Origin: Bradyrhizobium sp.
GTDB lineage: Bacteria; Pseudomonadota; Alphaproteobacteria; Rhizobiales; Xanthobacteraceae
Assembly (NCBI RefSeq): GCF_030654605.1
Contig: NZ_JAURXB010000270.1
Coordinates: forward strand, 1 to 64,000
DNA length: 64,000 bases
Reading direction: 5' to 3'
Shown in pieces: positions 46,680 to 55,593 of the stretch. Below the pieces are notes generated by a model. That model was given only the letters and a program-made list of their open reading frames with translations. It was not told the origin of the DNA and ran no database searches. Every line of letters begins with the position of its first letter. The stretch's first letter is position 1. Both the position numbers and the translations under genes were made by a program.

Positions 46680-47002
46680 CGCCGTGCTCCGTGAGTCATA
46701 AAAAAAATCTATGAGATCAATAAGGCGGTACCGGTCCGCGCCGCCCGGCCACCAAAATTCCAGTTTGAGGTAAAAAACATCTTTATTGATGGTCGTAGTA
46801 CTACTTATGAAGCTCAGAACATCTATTTGCGAGTGCGAACGAATCTCAGTTGCGGGCACCCCTTGAGGTTGAACAGTAAGGCACCGACTATTCGCATCGA
46901 CACCCGGCGGTTCCGGGGGCAAGATGCAACCGTCAGTTACCTGCTTCGAAAGACCCTGCATCTCACGCGTGAAATAGTGTTTGAACTCGAAAGGAAATTA
47001 TT
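46680..47002. other. Divergent intergenic region between chemoreceptor and DUF1254 genes
   Basis: 323 bp hold the promoters of both genes. The region is AT-richer than average around 46770-46820 and contains a 10-bp perfect palindrome GTAGTACTAC at 46795-46804, a possible regulator site. The DUF1254 gene has a GGAAAT-type ribosome site before 47003. No small gene was supported. Confidence 0.5.
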
Positions 47003-48442
47003 ATGCAATTGACCAGGAGATCGCTGGTATCCGCCGCGCTGGCCTGCGGTTTTGCGGCCTGCGCCGCAGCGCCGCTGACAGCAAATGCGCAGTCAACGAC
47101 GTCCGCCGAGGCCCAGCAGATTGCGACGGACGCTTACATCTATGGATATTCGCTCATCACCACGGAGGTCACGCGCGTTCAAATGAGCAACGTGCCCAAG
47201 GTTGAGGGATTCACCAGCCCGACCGGGCAATTCGTCAACGTTCCACGCTATCCGCCGGTCGACTATCGCGGCGTTTCCGCGCCGAATGCGGACACGCTGT
47301 ATTCGGTCACTTGGCTCGATCTGCACGAACCGCAGGTCTTCAGCCATCCAGACATGGGCAGCCGCTTCTATCTGTTCGAGATTACCGACCTGTGGATGTC
47401 GGATTCCGAGTCATCGCCGAGCAAGCGGACGGCCGATGGAAAGGCTGCCAACTATCTGTTTACCGGCCCCGGCTGGAAGGGCGAGGTGCCGTCGGGCATG
47501 AAGCACTTCCCGGTCGCGACGCGCTATATGGTCATTCTCGGCCGCACCTACGCCGATGGAACGGACGAGGATTACAAGACCGTCAATGCGCTGCAGGCGC
47601 AGTACAAGATCACGCCGCTCTCCGCTTGGGGAAAGCCCTACAATCCCGTGGCGCCGCCTGTGAACCCGAATCCGGGATTCAGCATGACCGACAAGCCACA
47701 GGCCGTCATTCTCGCAATGGGGACGGAGGGCTACTTCAACCTGATGGCTAAGCTGATGGGCGGAGCCGCCCCACCCGCAGCGGGCGACGCGCCGATGGTC
47801 GCAGCCATGGCGAGGATTGGCGTAGTTCCCGGCAAACCATTTGAGATGGCCAAACTCGATCCGGCTGTACAGGCTGCATTGAAGGACATACCGCAAGCCG
47901 CTCTGAAGAAGATCGAGGCCAACAAGGATCGCATGGGCGAGGTCGTGAATGGCTGGGTGGTTTCCAAGGGGCTTGGCACCTACGGCCCCGCGGATTACCT
48001 CAAACGCGCCACGGTAGCGGCCTTCGGTTGGCCCGCAAACCAGGAGCGTGATGCCGTCTACCCATATACCGAAATTGATTCTGCGGGCCAAAAACTGACC
48101 GGTGCCAACAAGTACACGTTGACGTTTGCCAAGGACGCGACGCCGCCGGTCAACGGTTTCTGGTCGATCACCATGTACATGATCGACGGGGGCTGGTGGT
48201 TTGTTCCCAATGCGCTCAACAAATTCACGGTCAGCCCGCGCGACAATCCGAAGCCCAACGCCGACGGGTCGCTTACGCTCTACTTCCAGAACGAGTCGCC
48301 GGGCAAGGACAAGGAAGCCAATTGGCTGCCGGCCCCGAAAGGGGACTTTCTGCCGATGATGCGGATGTACTGGCCCAAGGATACATCACCCTCGATCATC
48401 AACGGTTCGTGGAAGCCTCCGTCAGTCGTCAAGGTGAACTGA
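47003..48442 (+). CDS. DUF1254/DUF1214 exported protein
   Basis: The product is 479 aa. The N-terminus has a Tat-like signal (LTRRSLVSAALACGFAACA, twin Arg in TRRS), with cleavage near NANA. The DUF1254 half spans ~35-180 (DAYIYGYSLITTEVTR, PNADTLYSVTWLDL, RFYLFEITDLWM). The DUF1214 half spans ~330-470 (AVYPYTEID-like DAVYPYTEIDSAG, FWSITMYMIDGGW, NWLPAPKGDFLPMMRMYWP). The tandem pair is widespread in soil proteobacteria and its biochemistry is not established. The gene looks intact and stands alone. If the Tat motif is real, the protein folds in the cytoplasm before export. Confidence 0.87.
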   Translation: MQLTRRSLVSAALACGFAACAAAPLTANAQSTTSAEAQQIATDAYIYGYSLITTEVTRVQMSNVPKVEGFTSPTGQFVNVPRYPPVDYRGVSAPNADTLYSVTWLDLHEPQVFSHPDMGSRFYLFEITDLWMSDSESSPSKRTADGKAANYLFTGPGWKGEVPSGMKHFPVATRYMVILGRTYADGTDEDYKTVNALQAQYKITPLSAWGKPYNPVAPPVNPNPGFSMTDKPQAVILAMGTEGYFNLMAKLMGGAAPPAAGDAPMVAAMARIGVVPGKPFEMAKLDPAVQAALKDIPQAALKKIEANKDRMGEVVNGWVVSKGLGTYGPADYLKRATVAAFGWPANQERDAVYPYTEIDSAGQKLTGANKYTLTFAKDATPPVNGFWSITMYMIDGGWWFVPNALNKFTVSPRDNPKPNADGSLTLYFQNESPGKDKEANWLPAPKGDFLPMMRMYWPKDTSPSIINGSWKPPSVVKVN

Positions 48443-48637
48443 CCATCTGACAAGCGCGGGCACGAGTCCCGGATTCGTGCCGGCATGAATTCCATCCGCA
48501 GTGTCGCGGAGCTGGAATCATGCCGGACGGATTTGCCTCCCATGCATGTCTCGCAGTGATCTGGCGGGACACCATCGGCAGCGCCGGCGGGCTAACCGCC
48601 CTTTCCCCTCGCTTCGCAACCTTCGAAACCTCCTTCC

Positions 48638-49549
48638 TCAATCCTTTCCCTCTTCCAGCAGCGCCTTGCGCACCTCCTTGAACTCCTGCAGCGAGGCCTT
48701 GTCGGCGCGCGGGAATTTCAGGTCGAGCTTTTCAAGTGCGGTAAGGATGGCCGAGCCGATTACCACCCGCGCGAACCATTTGTGGTCCGCCGGCACCACG
48801 TGCCACGGCGCCAGCGGCGTCGAGGTATGCCGCACGATGTCCTGATATACCGCCATGTATCTCGGCCACAGCGCGCGCTCGGTGATGTCGCCCATCGAGA
48901 ATTTCCAGTTCTTGGCGGGCTGGTCCAGCCGCTCCAGAAAACGCTCGCGCTGTTCTTCCTTCGAGAGGTTGAGGAAGAATTTCAGCACCACCGTGCCGTT
49001 GCGCGCCAGATAACGCTCGAACGCGGTGATGTCCTCGAACCGCTCGTGGAAGATATTCTTGGTGACCAGCCTGGGCGGAAGCTTCTGCTTGTCCAGCAGC
49101 TCCGGATGCACCCGCGTCACCAGGCATTCCTCGTAATAGGAGCGATTGAAGATGCCGATGCGGCCCCGCTCCGGCAGCGCAATCGTGCTGCGCCACATGA
49201 AATCATGATCGAGTTCGTGAGAGGTCGGCTGCTTGAACGAATGGACGTCGCAGCCCTGCGGGTTGATGCCCTCGAATATGCTCTTGATCGCGCTGTCCTT
49301 GCCCGAGGCGTCCATGCCCTGGAAGATCAGCAGCAGCGACCAGCGGTCCTGGGCGTACAGCTTTTCCTGAAAATCGTTCAGCCGCTGCCGGTTGGCCTCG
49401 AGAATCTTGCCGGCCTTGTCCTTGTCGAGACCGCCCTTCTCATTGGTCTTGTGCGACTTCAGATGGAACTTGCCGGACCCGTCGTAACGAAACGGCGCCA
49501 CGAACGGTTTCAGCTCATCGCTGAGGGACTGCGAGGACTTGTTGTTCAT
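48638..49549 (-). CDS. ppk2: Polyphosphate kinase 2 family protein
   Basis: ATG 49549 has GGAG 13 bases upstream and gives 303 aa; upstream frame is non-coding. PPK2 features: Walker A QGMDASGKDSAIKS (GMDASGKD at 78-85), GCDVHSFKQPTSHELDHDFMW (read as GCDVHSFKQPTSHE and LDHDFMW), the Walker B/lid segment GRIGIFNRSYYEE, and WKFSMGDITERALW near the end. PPK2 enzymes use polyphosphate to phosphorylate AMP, ADP or GDP, or the reverse. A one-domain protein of this size fits class I or III. Which nucleotide is used cannot be read here. Divergent from the nitroreductase-like gene (137 bp between starts). Confidence 0.92.
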   Translation of the reverse strand: MNNKSSQSLSDELKPFVAPFRYDGSGKFHLKSHKTNEKGGLDKDKAGKILEANRQRLNDFQEKLYAQDRWSLLLIFQGMDASGKDSAIKSIFEGINPQGCDVHSFKQPTSHELDHDFMWRSTIALPERGRIGIFNRSYYEECLVTRVHPELLDKQKLPPRLVTKNIFHERFEDITAFERYLARNGTVVLKFFLNLSKEEQRERFLERLDQPAKNWKFSMGDITERALWPRYMAVYQDIVRHTSTPLAPWHVVPADHKWFARVVIGSAILTALEKLDLKFPRADKASLQEFKEVRKALLEEGKD

Positions 49550-49686
49550 GGCTTCGGAAACTCCGGTTGGCTGGTCGGTGCGAACGGTACATGGCGCGCC
49601 TGTGCGACGCCAGACCCCGGCTCCGAACCGCCGTTGATGTGCGTCAAGGCACGCTTGGCGAACCGCGCTAACCCTCTGGCCTGGAT

Positions 49687-50790
49687 ATGCGAGGCGCAGC
49701 CGTGCTGAACAGACGAGAGCTGATGGGATTCGCGCTCGGCCTCGGCGCCGGAGCAGCGTTCTGGCCGACGCCCTCGGATGCTGCTTCCATGACGTACGAC
49801 CAAGCCGTGCGATCGACATGGAGGCCGCTGCAGGCGACCCCGCGGGACCGCGAGCTGGTGCGCTATGCGAGCCTTGCCGCCAATAGTCACAACACGCAGC
49901 CCTGGATTTTTTCTGCCGCCGGCAACGAAGTAACTATCGCGCCGGATTTCGGCCGGAGATGTCCGGCGGTCGATCCCGACGATCATCATATCTTCGCCAG
50001 CCTGGGCTGCGCGGCCGAAAACCTCTCGCACGCCGCGGCGGCCCTGGGACTGCACGCGACGCCGGCGCTGGTCGACGACAAGGTCATCATCGGTCTCGAG
50101 CCGGCAGCTCCCGGCCGCTCGCCGCTGTTCGAAGCCATCGGCGCCCGGCAAAGCACCCGCGCCAAATATGACGGCCGATCCGTTTCGAGCGAAGCTCTCC
50201 GGCTGCTCGAAGCCGCCGGCCGCGAGCCCGGCACCTCGATGATCATCATCACCGACCGGTCCAGGATATCGACCGTGACCGACTATGTGTTGCAGGGAAA
50301 CTCGGTGCAGATGCGCGACCGGGCATTCATGGATGAGCTCAAGAGCTGGCTGCGTTTCAGCGAGGCGGATGCCGTTGCCACCATGGACGGCCTGTTCTCA
50401 CGTTCGTCCGGCAACCCCGCGGTGCCGGCGTGGCTGGCAAGGCCGCTCCTGAGAATGCTTTTTGCCGAAGCCGGCGAGAACAAGAAGTATCACGAGCATA
50501 TTGAAAGCTCGGCGGGTGTCGCCGTGTTCGTCTCGGAAGCCAATGACAGGGCGCATTGGGTGGCCGCAGGCCGCGCCTGCCAACGCTTCGGCCTTCAGGC
50601 CACCGCGCTCGGACTGAAATACGCCTTCATCAATCAGCCGGTCGAAGTACCCGCGTTACGCAGCCAGTTCGCATCCTTCCTGGGCATCGGCGGTCGACGA
50701 GCCGATATCGTCGTGCGGTTCGGAACGGGACCCGAACTGCCAAAATCCCTGCGGCGGCCTCCGGAGCAGATCATGCGCGAGGCCGGATGA
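49687..50790 (+). CDS. Acg-like nitroreductase-family protein
   Basis: The product is 367 aa. Residues 1-33 have a twin-Arg-like signal (NRRELMGFALGLGAGAAF), suggesting Tat export. The body has two degenerate nitroreductase halves. SLAANSHNTQPWIF near 58-72 is the FMN phosphate/ribose motif of Acg-type proteins, and RQSTRAKYDGRSV near 155 marks the second half. GRACQRFGLQATALGL and ALRSQFASFLGIGG complete the fold. Acg of Mycobacterium binds FMN but closes its active site, so a storage or stress role is as likely as reduction. It precedes, convergently, the threonine-aldolase-like gene (9 bp between stops). Confidence 0.82.
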   Translation: MRGAAVLNRRELMGFALGLGAGAAFWPTPSDAASMTYDQAVRSTWRPLQATPRDRELVRYASLAANSHNTQPWIFSAAGNEVTIAPDFGRRCPAVDPDDHHIFASLGCAAENLSHAAAALGLHATPALVDDKVIIGLEPAAPGRSPLFEAIGARQSTRAKYDGRSVSSEALRLLEAAGREPGTSMIIITDRSRISTVTDYVLQGNSVQMRDRAFMDELKSWLRFSEADAVATMDGLFSRSSGNPAVPAWLARPLLRMLFAEAGENKKYHEHIESSAGVAVFVSEANDRAHWVAAGRACQRFGLQATALGLKYAFINQPVEVPALRSQFASFLGIGGRRADIVVRFGTGPELPKSLRRPPEQIMREAG

Positions 50791-50799
50791 GGATTGCCG

Positions 50800-51837
50800 C
50801 TAGGCCGACGCGATCCGGCGCAGATCGGCGGCAAGATCATCGACGCGCTGGGGTTCGGCGTCCCAGGCGAACATGAAGCGGGCACCGCCGCCGATGAAGG
50901 TATAGAACCGCCAGCCGCGGTCGCGCAGCGCCGTCATCCGTTCGTCCACCATCCGAACGAACACCGCATTGGCCTGCACCGGAAACATGATCTCGAGCCC
51001 GGGCAACCCGGCGATCTGCTCCTGCAGGCGCCTGGCGCAGGCATTGCCATACTCGGCGTTGCGCAGCCAGGCCCCGGTCTCCAGCATGCCGACCCAGGGC
51101 GCCGACAGAAACCGCATCTTCGAGGCCAGCTGGCCGGCCTGCTTGCATCGGTAGTCGAAGTCTTCCGCCAGCTTGCGGTTGAAGAACAGGATGGCCTCGC
51201 CGGCAGCCATGCCGTTCTTGGTGCCGCCGAAGCAGAGCACGTCGACGCCGGCGCGCCAGGTCAAGTCGGCGGGGCTGCAGCCGAGACTGGCGCAGGCATT
51301 TGCGAAACGCGCGCCGCCCATGTGCAGACTGAGACCCAATTCGCGGCACACCGCCGAGATCGCCCGCAGCTCGTCCAGGCTATAGACCTGCCCGGTCTCG
51401 GTCGGCTGCGTCACCGTCACCACGCGGGGTTTCGGAAAATGGATATCGCTGCGGGCGGTTGCGATGGCGCGGATCGCCTCCGGCACCAGCTTGCCGCCGG
51501 CCGACGGCGCCACCAGCAGCTTCGAGCCGTTGGAAAAGAATTCCGGCGCGCCGCACTCATCGGTTTCGACATGCGCCGCGTCGGAGCAGATCACGCTGTG
51601 GTAGGACTGGCACAGCGATGCCAGCGCCAGTGAATTGGCTGCCGTGCCGTTGAAGACAAAGAACACCTCGCAATCGGTCTCGAACAGCGCGCGAAAGGCA
51701 TCCGATGCCTTGGCGGTCCAGAGGTCGTCGCCATAGGCGGGCGCGTGGCCATGATTGGCATCGGCCATCGCCGCCCAGGCCTCCGGGCAGATTCCGGAAT
51801 AATTGTCGCTGGCGAATTGCTGGGGTTCGCTGCTCAT
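50800..51837 (-). CDS. Threonine aldolase-like PLP protein with altered active site
   Basis: The product is 345 aa with the low-specificity L-threonine aldolase layout: ASDNYSGICPEAW start, FVFNGTAANSLAL, CSDAAHVETDECGAPE, and the PLP lysine in LCFGGTKNGMAAGE (K207). The family motif normally reads HxDGAR, whose Asp contacts the PLP ring nitrogen. Here it reads LHMGGARF, so Asp174 is Gly (GGC instead of GAC, one base). If the sequence is right, catalysis should be strongly impaired or changed. The gene is otherwise intact, full length, and follows the Nudix gene by 24 bp in an apparent operon with an ABC importer. Fold-level call is firm; activity is doubtful. Confidence 0.85.
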   Translation of the reverse strand: MSSEPQQFASDNYSGICPEAWAAMADANHGHAPAYGDDLWTAKASDAFRALFETDCEVFFVFNGTAANSLALASLCQSYHSVICSDAAHVETDECGAPEFFSNGSKLLVAPSAGGKLVPEAIRAIATARSDIHFPKPRVVTVTQPTETGQVYSLDELRAISAVCRELGLSLHMGGARFANACASLGCSPADLTWRAGVDVLCFGGTKNGMAAGEAILFFNRKLAEDFDYRCKQAGQLASKMRFLSAPWVGMLETGAWLRNAEYGNACARRLQEQIAGLPGLEIMFPVQANAVFVRMVDERMTALRDRGWRFYTFIGGGARFMFAWDAEPQRVDDLAADLRRIASA

Positions 51838-51861
51838 GCCGCATTGCCTCTTTCAATGAAG

Positions 51862-52581
51862 TCAGTCGCCGTAGATGGGGTATGGCGAGAATTGCGCTTC
51901 AATAAAGGCGGTGACGAAGCGCGGCATCGCCGCGGTGAGGTCGCCGACATCGCGCACCAGATGGATGGCGCAGAGTTCGGGCTCCTGCTGCCGGGCGAGG
52001 TTGGCCTCGATCCGCGCGCGCAGCGCTTCGCCCGGGGTATCGACGTTGAGGATCCGGATCATCGCGACTGACCTGCCGGAGACCACGCAATCCCAATGCG
52101 GATCGGCGCAGTAGTCGGCCGCGGACAGCCCGGTTTCCTCGGCGACTTCCCGCGCCACGCTGCCGGCCATGTCGACCGCGCCTTCGCTGATGTCGTCGAG
52201 ATCGGGCGTTCCCGACGGAAAATAGATGCGCCCGGCATTGGCGGTGTGCTGGCCCATCTCGCCGAGCACGAAGGCGCCGTCGTTGCAGCGCAATGCGCCC
52301 ATCCCGAAACCATTGAAGATATCACGGTCCGGAAAACCCCAGTCGCGCCAGGCCAGGAAAGAGGCAAAATCGGTCTCGAAATAACCGGCGCGAAAGCCTG
52401 CCGCGGTGAAGACGGGATGGCGCGCCAGCAGGATCCGGCCGTTCCAGATCTGCGGCTTCTCGCGTTGCTTGCCGGCGAAATGCGCCGATATCTCGGCGCC
52501 CCGCTCGGTCGCGAACGGCCACGACCAGGGCTGCACATCCAGTTCGAGCGTGGTGACCCGGTGAATAGCGATGGGCGTCAT
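51862..52581 (-). CDS. Nudix hydrolase
   Basis: The product is 239 aa. The Nudix box is at ~123-152: a Gly in the expected place (PSGTPDLDDISEG), then SVAREVAEETGL with the REUxEExGU core intact, so the metal-binding Glu residues are present. The long N-terminal extension of ~120 residues (WNGRILLARHPVF; GYFETDFASFLAW) resembles a subgroup of larger Nudix proteins found beside transport genes. Nudix enzymes hydrolyse nucleoside diphosphates linked to a moiety X. The gene follows the binding-protein gene by 9 bp, so it is co-transcribed. A link to the imported compound is likely but unknown. Confidence 0.85.
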   Translation of the reverse strand: MTPIAIHRVTTLELDVQPWSWPFATERGAEISAHFAGKQREKPQIWNGRILLARHPVFTAAGFRAGYFETDFASFLAWRDWGFPDRDIFNGFGMGALRCNDGAFVLGEMGQHTANAGRIYFPSGTPDLDDISEGAVDMAGSVAREVAEETGLSAADYCADPHWDCVVSGRSVAMIRILNVDTPGEALRARIEANLARQQEPELCAIHLVRDVGDLTAAMPRFVTAFIEAQFSPYPIYGD

Positions 52582-52590
52582 CGATGACGC

Positions 52591-53619
52591 CTACTTCGCA
52601 CCGGTCCCCGTCGTCTTCTTCGCCTGTTCGACGAACCTGTTGGTGAAAGTCTTACTGAGGTCGATATTGGCCTTGGCAACCTCGGGCGAACTCTCGCTGA
52701 ACACCGCGAGCACCGCGTCGGCGCCCTTGGGATCCATCAAGCCGGTTTTCGAATACATCGGAATCGTGTTCTTCAGCGCGGCGAGATAGAGTTCCTTGTT
52801 CTTGCCGACGATTTCCGGCGGCATCTTCGCCATGATTTCCTCCGGCGAATGCGAATGAATCCAGTCCAGCGTGTTGACGATCGCATTGGTGAGGCCCTGC
52901 GCCTCCTTCTCGTGCGATTTGACCCAGGCCGTCGTCGAGTAGAGCGAGCCGCCCGGATATTCGCCGCCGAACACGTCGAGCGTATCCTTCTGGGTGCGGG
53001 TATCGGAAAGGATGCGCAGATCCGGATAGCTGCCCTGCAGCACCGTGACCGAAGGATCGAGCATCACGGCCGCATCGATCTGGCCCTGCTGCATCGCCGC
53101 CACCGCGGTGGCGCCGAGGCCGACGCCGATCACGGCGACATCAGAGGCGGCGACGCCGTTTTTCTTCAAGAGGTACTTCAGGAAGAAGTCGGTCGAGGAA
53201 CCCGGCGCACTGACGCCGACCTTCTTGCCGGCGAGATCCTTGATCGATTTGACCTTGTCGTTATGCGAGGGGGCTACCACCAGCACCAGCCCCGGATAAC
53301 GATCGTAGACGACGAAGGACTGCAGTTCCTGCTTCTTGGCGGCGAGGTTGACGCAGTGGTCGAAATAGCCGGAAACCACGTCGGCGCTGCCACCGAGCAC
53401 CGCCTTCAGCGCATCCGAACCGCCCTTGAGGTCGACCAGTTCGACGGCCAGGCCGGCCTTTTCGTACTCGCCAAGCTGTTTTGCCAGCACGGTCGGCAAA
53501 TAGCACAGGCAGGCGCCGCCGCCGATCGCAACGGTGACCTTGGTTTGCGCCACCGCAAGGCCGGATGTCAGCACCAGCGCGACAACGGCTCCGGCCAGCC
53601 TGCCCAACATCTTCCGCAT
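52591..53619 (-). CDS. ABC importer substrate-binding protein (NMT1/SsuA/TauA type)
   Basis: ATG 53619 has GGAGG six bases upstream; 342 aa. The signal peptide is LAGAVVALVLTSGLAVA, cleaved before QTKVTV. The periplasmic binding fold is of the NMT1/SsuA/TauA class: IGGGACLCYLPTVLAKQLG near the N-terminus, GSADVVSGYFDHCV, LAGKKVGVSAPGSSTDFFL, and QGQIDAAVMLDPSV. The CLC in the first loop is unusual for the class and might contact the ligand. Ligands of the class include nitrate, sulfonates, taurine and pyrimidines; the ligand here cannot be read. It is in one operon with the ATPase and permease upstream; a repeat element is inserted at 53699-53837 between them. Confidence 0.88.
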   Translation of the reverse strand: MRKMLGRLAGAVVALVLTSGLAVAQTKVTVAIGGGACLCYLPTVLAKQLGEYEKAGLAVELVDLKGGSDALKAVLGGSADVVSGYFDHCVNLAAKKQELQSFVVYDRYPGLVLVVAPSHNDKVKSIKDLAGKKVGVSAPGSSTDFFLKYLLKKNGVAASDVAVIGVGLGATAVAAMQQGQIDAAVMLDPSVTVLQGSYPDLRILSDTRTQKDTLDVFGGEYPGGSLYSTTAWVKSHEKEAQGLTNAIVNTLDWIHSHSPEEIMAKMPPEIVGKNKELYLAALKNTIPMYSKTGLMDPKGADAVLAVFSESSPEVAKANIDLSKTFTNRFVEQAKKTTGTGAK

Positions 53620-53698
53620 GATATCCTCCGTGCATTCATCGGTTGCGCGCACGATAGAGCAGTGCGCATCGCTTGAGAAGCTTGTTATGCCGCCTCCA

Positions 53699-53837
53699 CG
53701 TCATTGCGAGCGCGGCGAAGCAATCCATTTCTCAGCAAAAAGAAAGAATGGATTGCTTCGTCGAATGGATTGCTTCGTCGCATCCGCCTTCGCCCGAAGG
53801 CGGGCTTCGGCGGACAAGAGTGCTCCTCGCAATGACG
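53699..53837. repeat. CGTCATTGCGAGCG palindromic repeat, copy 2 with insertion
   Basis: Starts CGTCATTGCGAGCGCGGCG and ends CTCGCAATGACG, the same ends as the copy at 38117. Its right arm is interrupted by a second GGATTGCTTCG unit and a small hairpin (TCCGCCTTCGCC with partner GGCGGGCTTCGGCGGA). It lies inside the ABC operon between permease and binding-protein genes, so it may act as an RNA hairpin there. Confidence 0.75.
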
Positions 53838-53861
53838 CTGAGAAAGCCCTGCACACGTCCT

Positions 53862-54653
53862 TCAGCCGTGGCCTGCGGCGCCGTCCGGCCGCCAGACCAG
53901 CAACCGCCGCTCGACGAAGGTCACCAGCAGATCAATCAGAATGACGAAAGCGGACAGCACGAACATGCCCGCGAAAACCGCGGCGACGTCGAAGATCCCT
54001 TCGGCCTGCTGGATCAGGTAGCCGAGCCCCGCCGCCGAGCCCAGATATTCGCCGACCACGGCGCCGACCACGGCAAAGCCGACCGAGGTGTGGAGGGAGG
54101 AGAACATCCACGACAGCGCCGACGGCCAGTAGACATGCCGGGTCAATTGCCGTTCGCTCATGCCGAGCATGCGGCCATTGGCGAGCACGGTCGGGCTGAC
54201 CTCCTTGACGCCCTGGTAGACGTTGAAGAACACGATGAAGAACACCAGGGTGACCCCGAGTGCGACCTTGGACCAGATGCCGAGCCCGAGCCACAGCGCA
54301 AAGATCGGCGCCAGCACCACGCGCGGCAGCGCGTTGGCCATCTTGATATAGGGATCGAAAACCGCCGCCACCCGCGGCTGGCGCGCGAACCAGAAGCCGA
54401 CCACGATGCCGGCCACCGAGCCGATCGTAAAGGCGAGCACCGACTCCAGCAGCGTGATCAGGAGATGCTTCCAGATCACGCCCCGCACGAACCAGTCGAC
54501 GATCTGGCTGGCGACATCCACCGGGTTGGAGAAGAAGAACGGCGGCAGCAGGACGCGGCCGAAGATCGGCACGGTGGTGAGGAACTGCCACAGCGCGAGG
54601 GCGACCACGGCAACCATCAACTGGCACAGCAGCAGAACGGGCCGGCTCATCAT
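53862..54653 (-). CDS. ABC importer permease (SsuC/TauC type)
   Basis: The product is 263 aa with about six membrane helices. The cytoplasmic EAA loop for ATPase docking is visible: EVSPTVLANGRMLGMSERQL (the conserved A...G...). Other family strings are FTIGSVAGIVVGFWFARQ, YIKMANALPRVVLAPIFALW and SVGFAVVGAVVGEYLGS. It pairs with the ATPase gene upstream (stop and start overlap as ATGA) and the binding protein downstream, forming a nitrate/sulfonate/taurine-class importer. Confidence 0.92.
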   Translation of the reverse strand: MMSRPVLLLCQLMVAVVALALWQFLTTVPIFGRVLLPPFFFSNPVDVASQIVDWFVRGVIWKHLLITLLESVLAFTIGSVAGIVVGFWFARQPRVAAVFDPYIKMANALPRVVLAPIFALWLGLGIWSKVALGVTLVFFIVFFNVYQGVKEVSPTVLANGRMLGMSERQLTRHVYWPSALSWMFSSLHTSVGFAVVGAVVGEYLGSAAGLGYLIQQAEGIFDVAAVFAGMFVLSAFVILIDLLVTFVERRLLVWRPDGAAGHG

Positions 54654-55477
54654 GCGACCTCCGCCGGCGCCTGCGACGACTGCGCATAGCCCTTCATCAC
54701 CTCGTCCTTCAGCACGCTCCAGATCTCCTTGTGCAGCGCGTGAAACTCCTTTTCCATGCGGACCTCTGAAATGTCGCGCGGGCGGGCGAGCGGCACCCGC
54801 CAGTCGCCGATGATGCGCGCGCCCGGCCCCGCCGACATGATCACGACGCGGTCAGCCAGCGCGATCGCCTCCTCCAGATCGTGGGTCACGAACAGCACCG
54901 CCTTGCGGTCGGCGTTCCATAGTTCCAGCAACAGATTGCCCATGATCTGCCGGGTCTGGGCGTCGAGCGGCCCGAACGGCTCGTCCATCAGCAGGATCTT
55001 GGGATCACGGATCAGCACCTGGGCGAGGCCGACGCGCTTGCGCTGGCCGCCCGACAGCATGTGCGGATAGCGGCCCGCGAAGGCGCCGAGGCCGACCGAG
55101 GTCAGCCAGCCCTGTGCGCGCTCCAGCGCCTGGGCGCGCGGCGCGCCCTTGATCTCGAGCCCGATGGCGACGTTGTCGATCGCGGTCTTCCAGGGGAACA
55201 GGGCATCGGCCTGAAACAGGTAGCCGGCGTCCTTGTTGAGCCCGGTCAGCGGCTGGTCGAAGATGCGGATTGCGCCCGAGGCTGGCTTGAGCAGCCCGGC
55301 AGCGACGTTGAGCAGGGTCGACTTTCCGCAGCCGGTGGGCCCGACAATGGCGACGAACTCGCCATGCTCGACCGAAAGACTGGCCTGCTCGACCGCGGTA
55401 TAGACCCTGTTATCGGCCAGCCGGAACGCCACTGTCGCGTCATCCAGCGCGACCGCCGTCGGCTTTGTGGTATCCAC
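54650..55477 (-). CDS. ABC importer ATP-binding protein (SsuB/TauB type)
   Basis: The GTG at 55477 has GGAGGGG five bases before it; 275 aa. Walker A VGPTGCGKST, Q-loop YLFQADALFPW, signature LSGGQRKRVG, Walker B ILLMDEPFGPLD and switch His in LFVTHDLEEA are all intact. DALFPW in the Q-loop and the size match the nitrate/sulfonate/taurine importers. It drives uptake with the permease and binding protein. First gene of an operon that also contains a Nudix and a threonine-aldolase-like gene. It is divergent from the second ABC system, with 116 bp between starts. Confidence 0.93.
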   Translation of the reverse strand: MDTTKPTAVALDDATVAFRLADNRVYTAVEQASLSVEHGEFVAIVGPTGCGKSTLLNVAAGLLKPASGAIRIFDQPLTGLNKDAGYLFQADALFPWKTAIDNVAIGLEIKGAPRAQALERAQGWLTSVGLGAFAGRYPHMLSGGQRKRVGLAQVLIRDPKILLMDEPFGPLDAQTRQIMGNLLLELWNADRKAVLFVTHDLEEAIALADRVVIMSAGPGARIIGDWRVPLARPRDISEVRMEKEFHALHKEIWSVLKDEVMKGYAQSSQAPAEVA

Positions 55478-55593
55478 CGTGTCCCCTCCAGGTTTGCATG
55501 ATGCCTTAGCGTCTGCGAAGGATAAGTTCAACGCGGCACGGCGGCGTGGTAGGCCTTCACCTCGTAAGGAACCTCGCCTTGGGTCGCAGCTGA

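Noticed and set aside
48459..48481. Hairpin GGCACGA / TCGTGCC after the DUF1254 gene as a terminator
   Set aside because: The stem has only seven pairs with a nine-base loop and no T tract; too weak to call.
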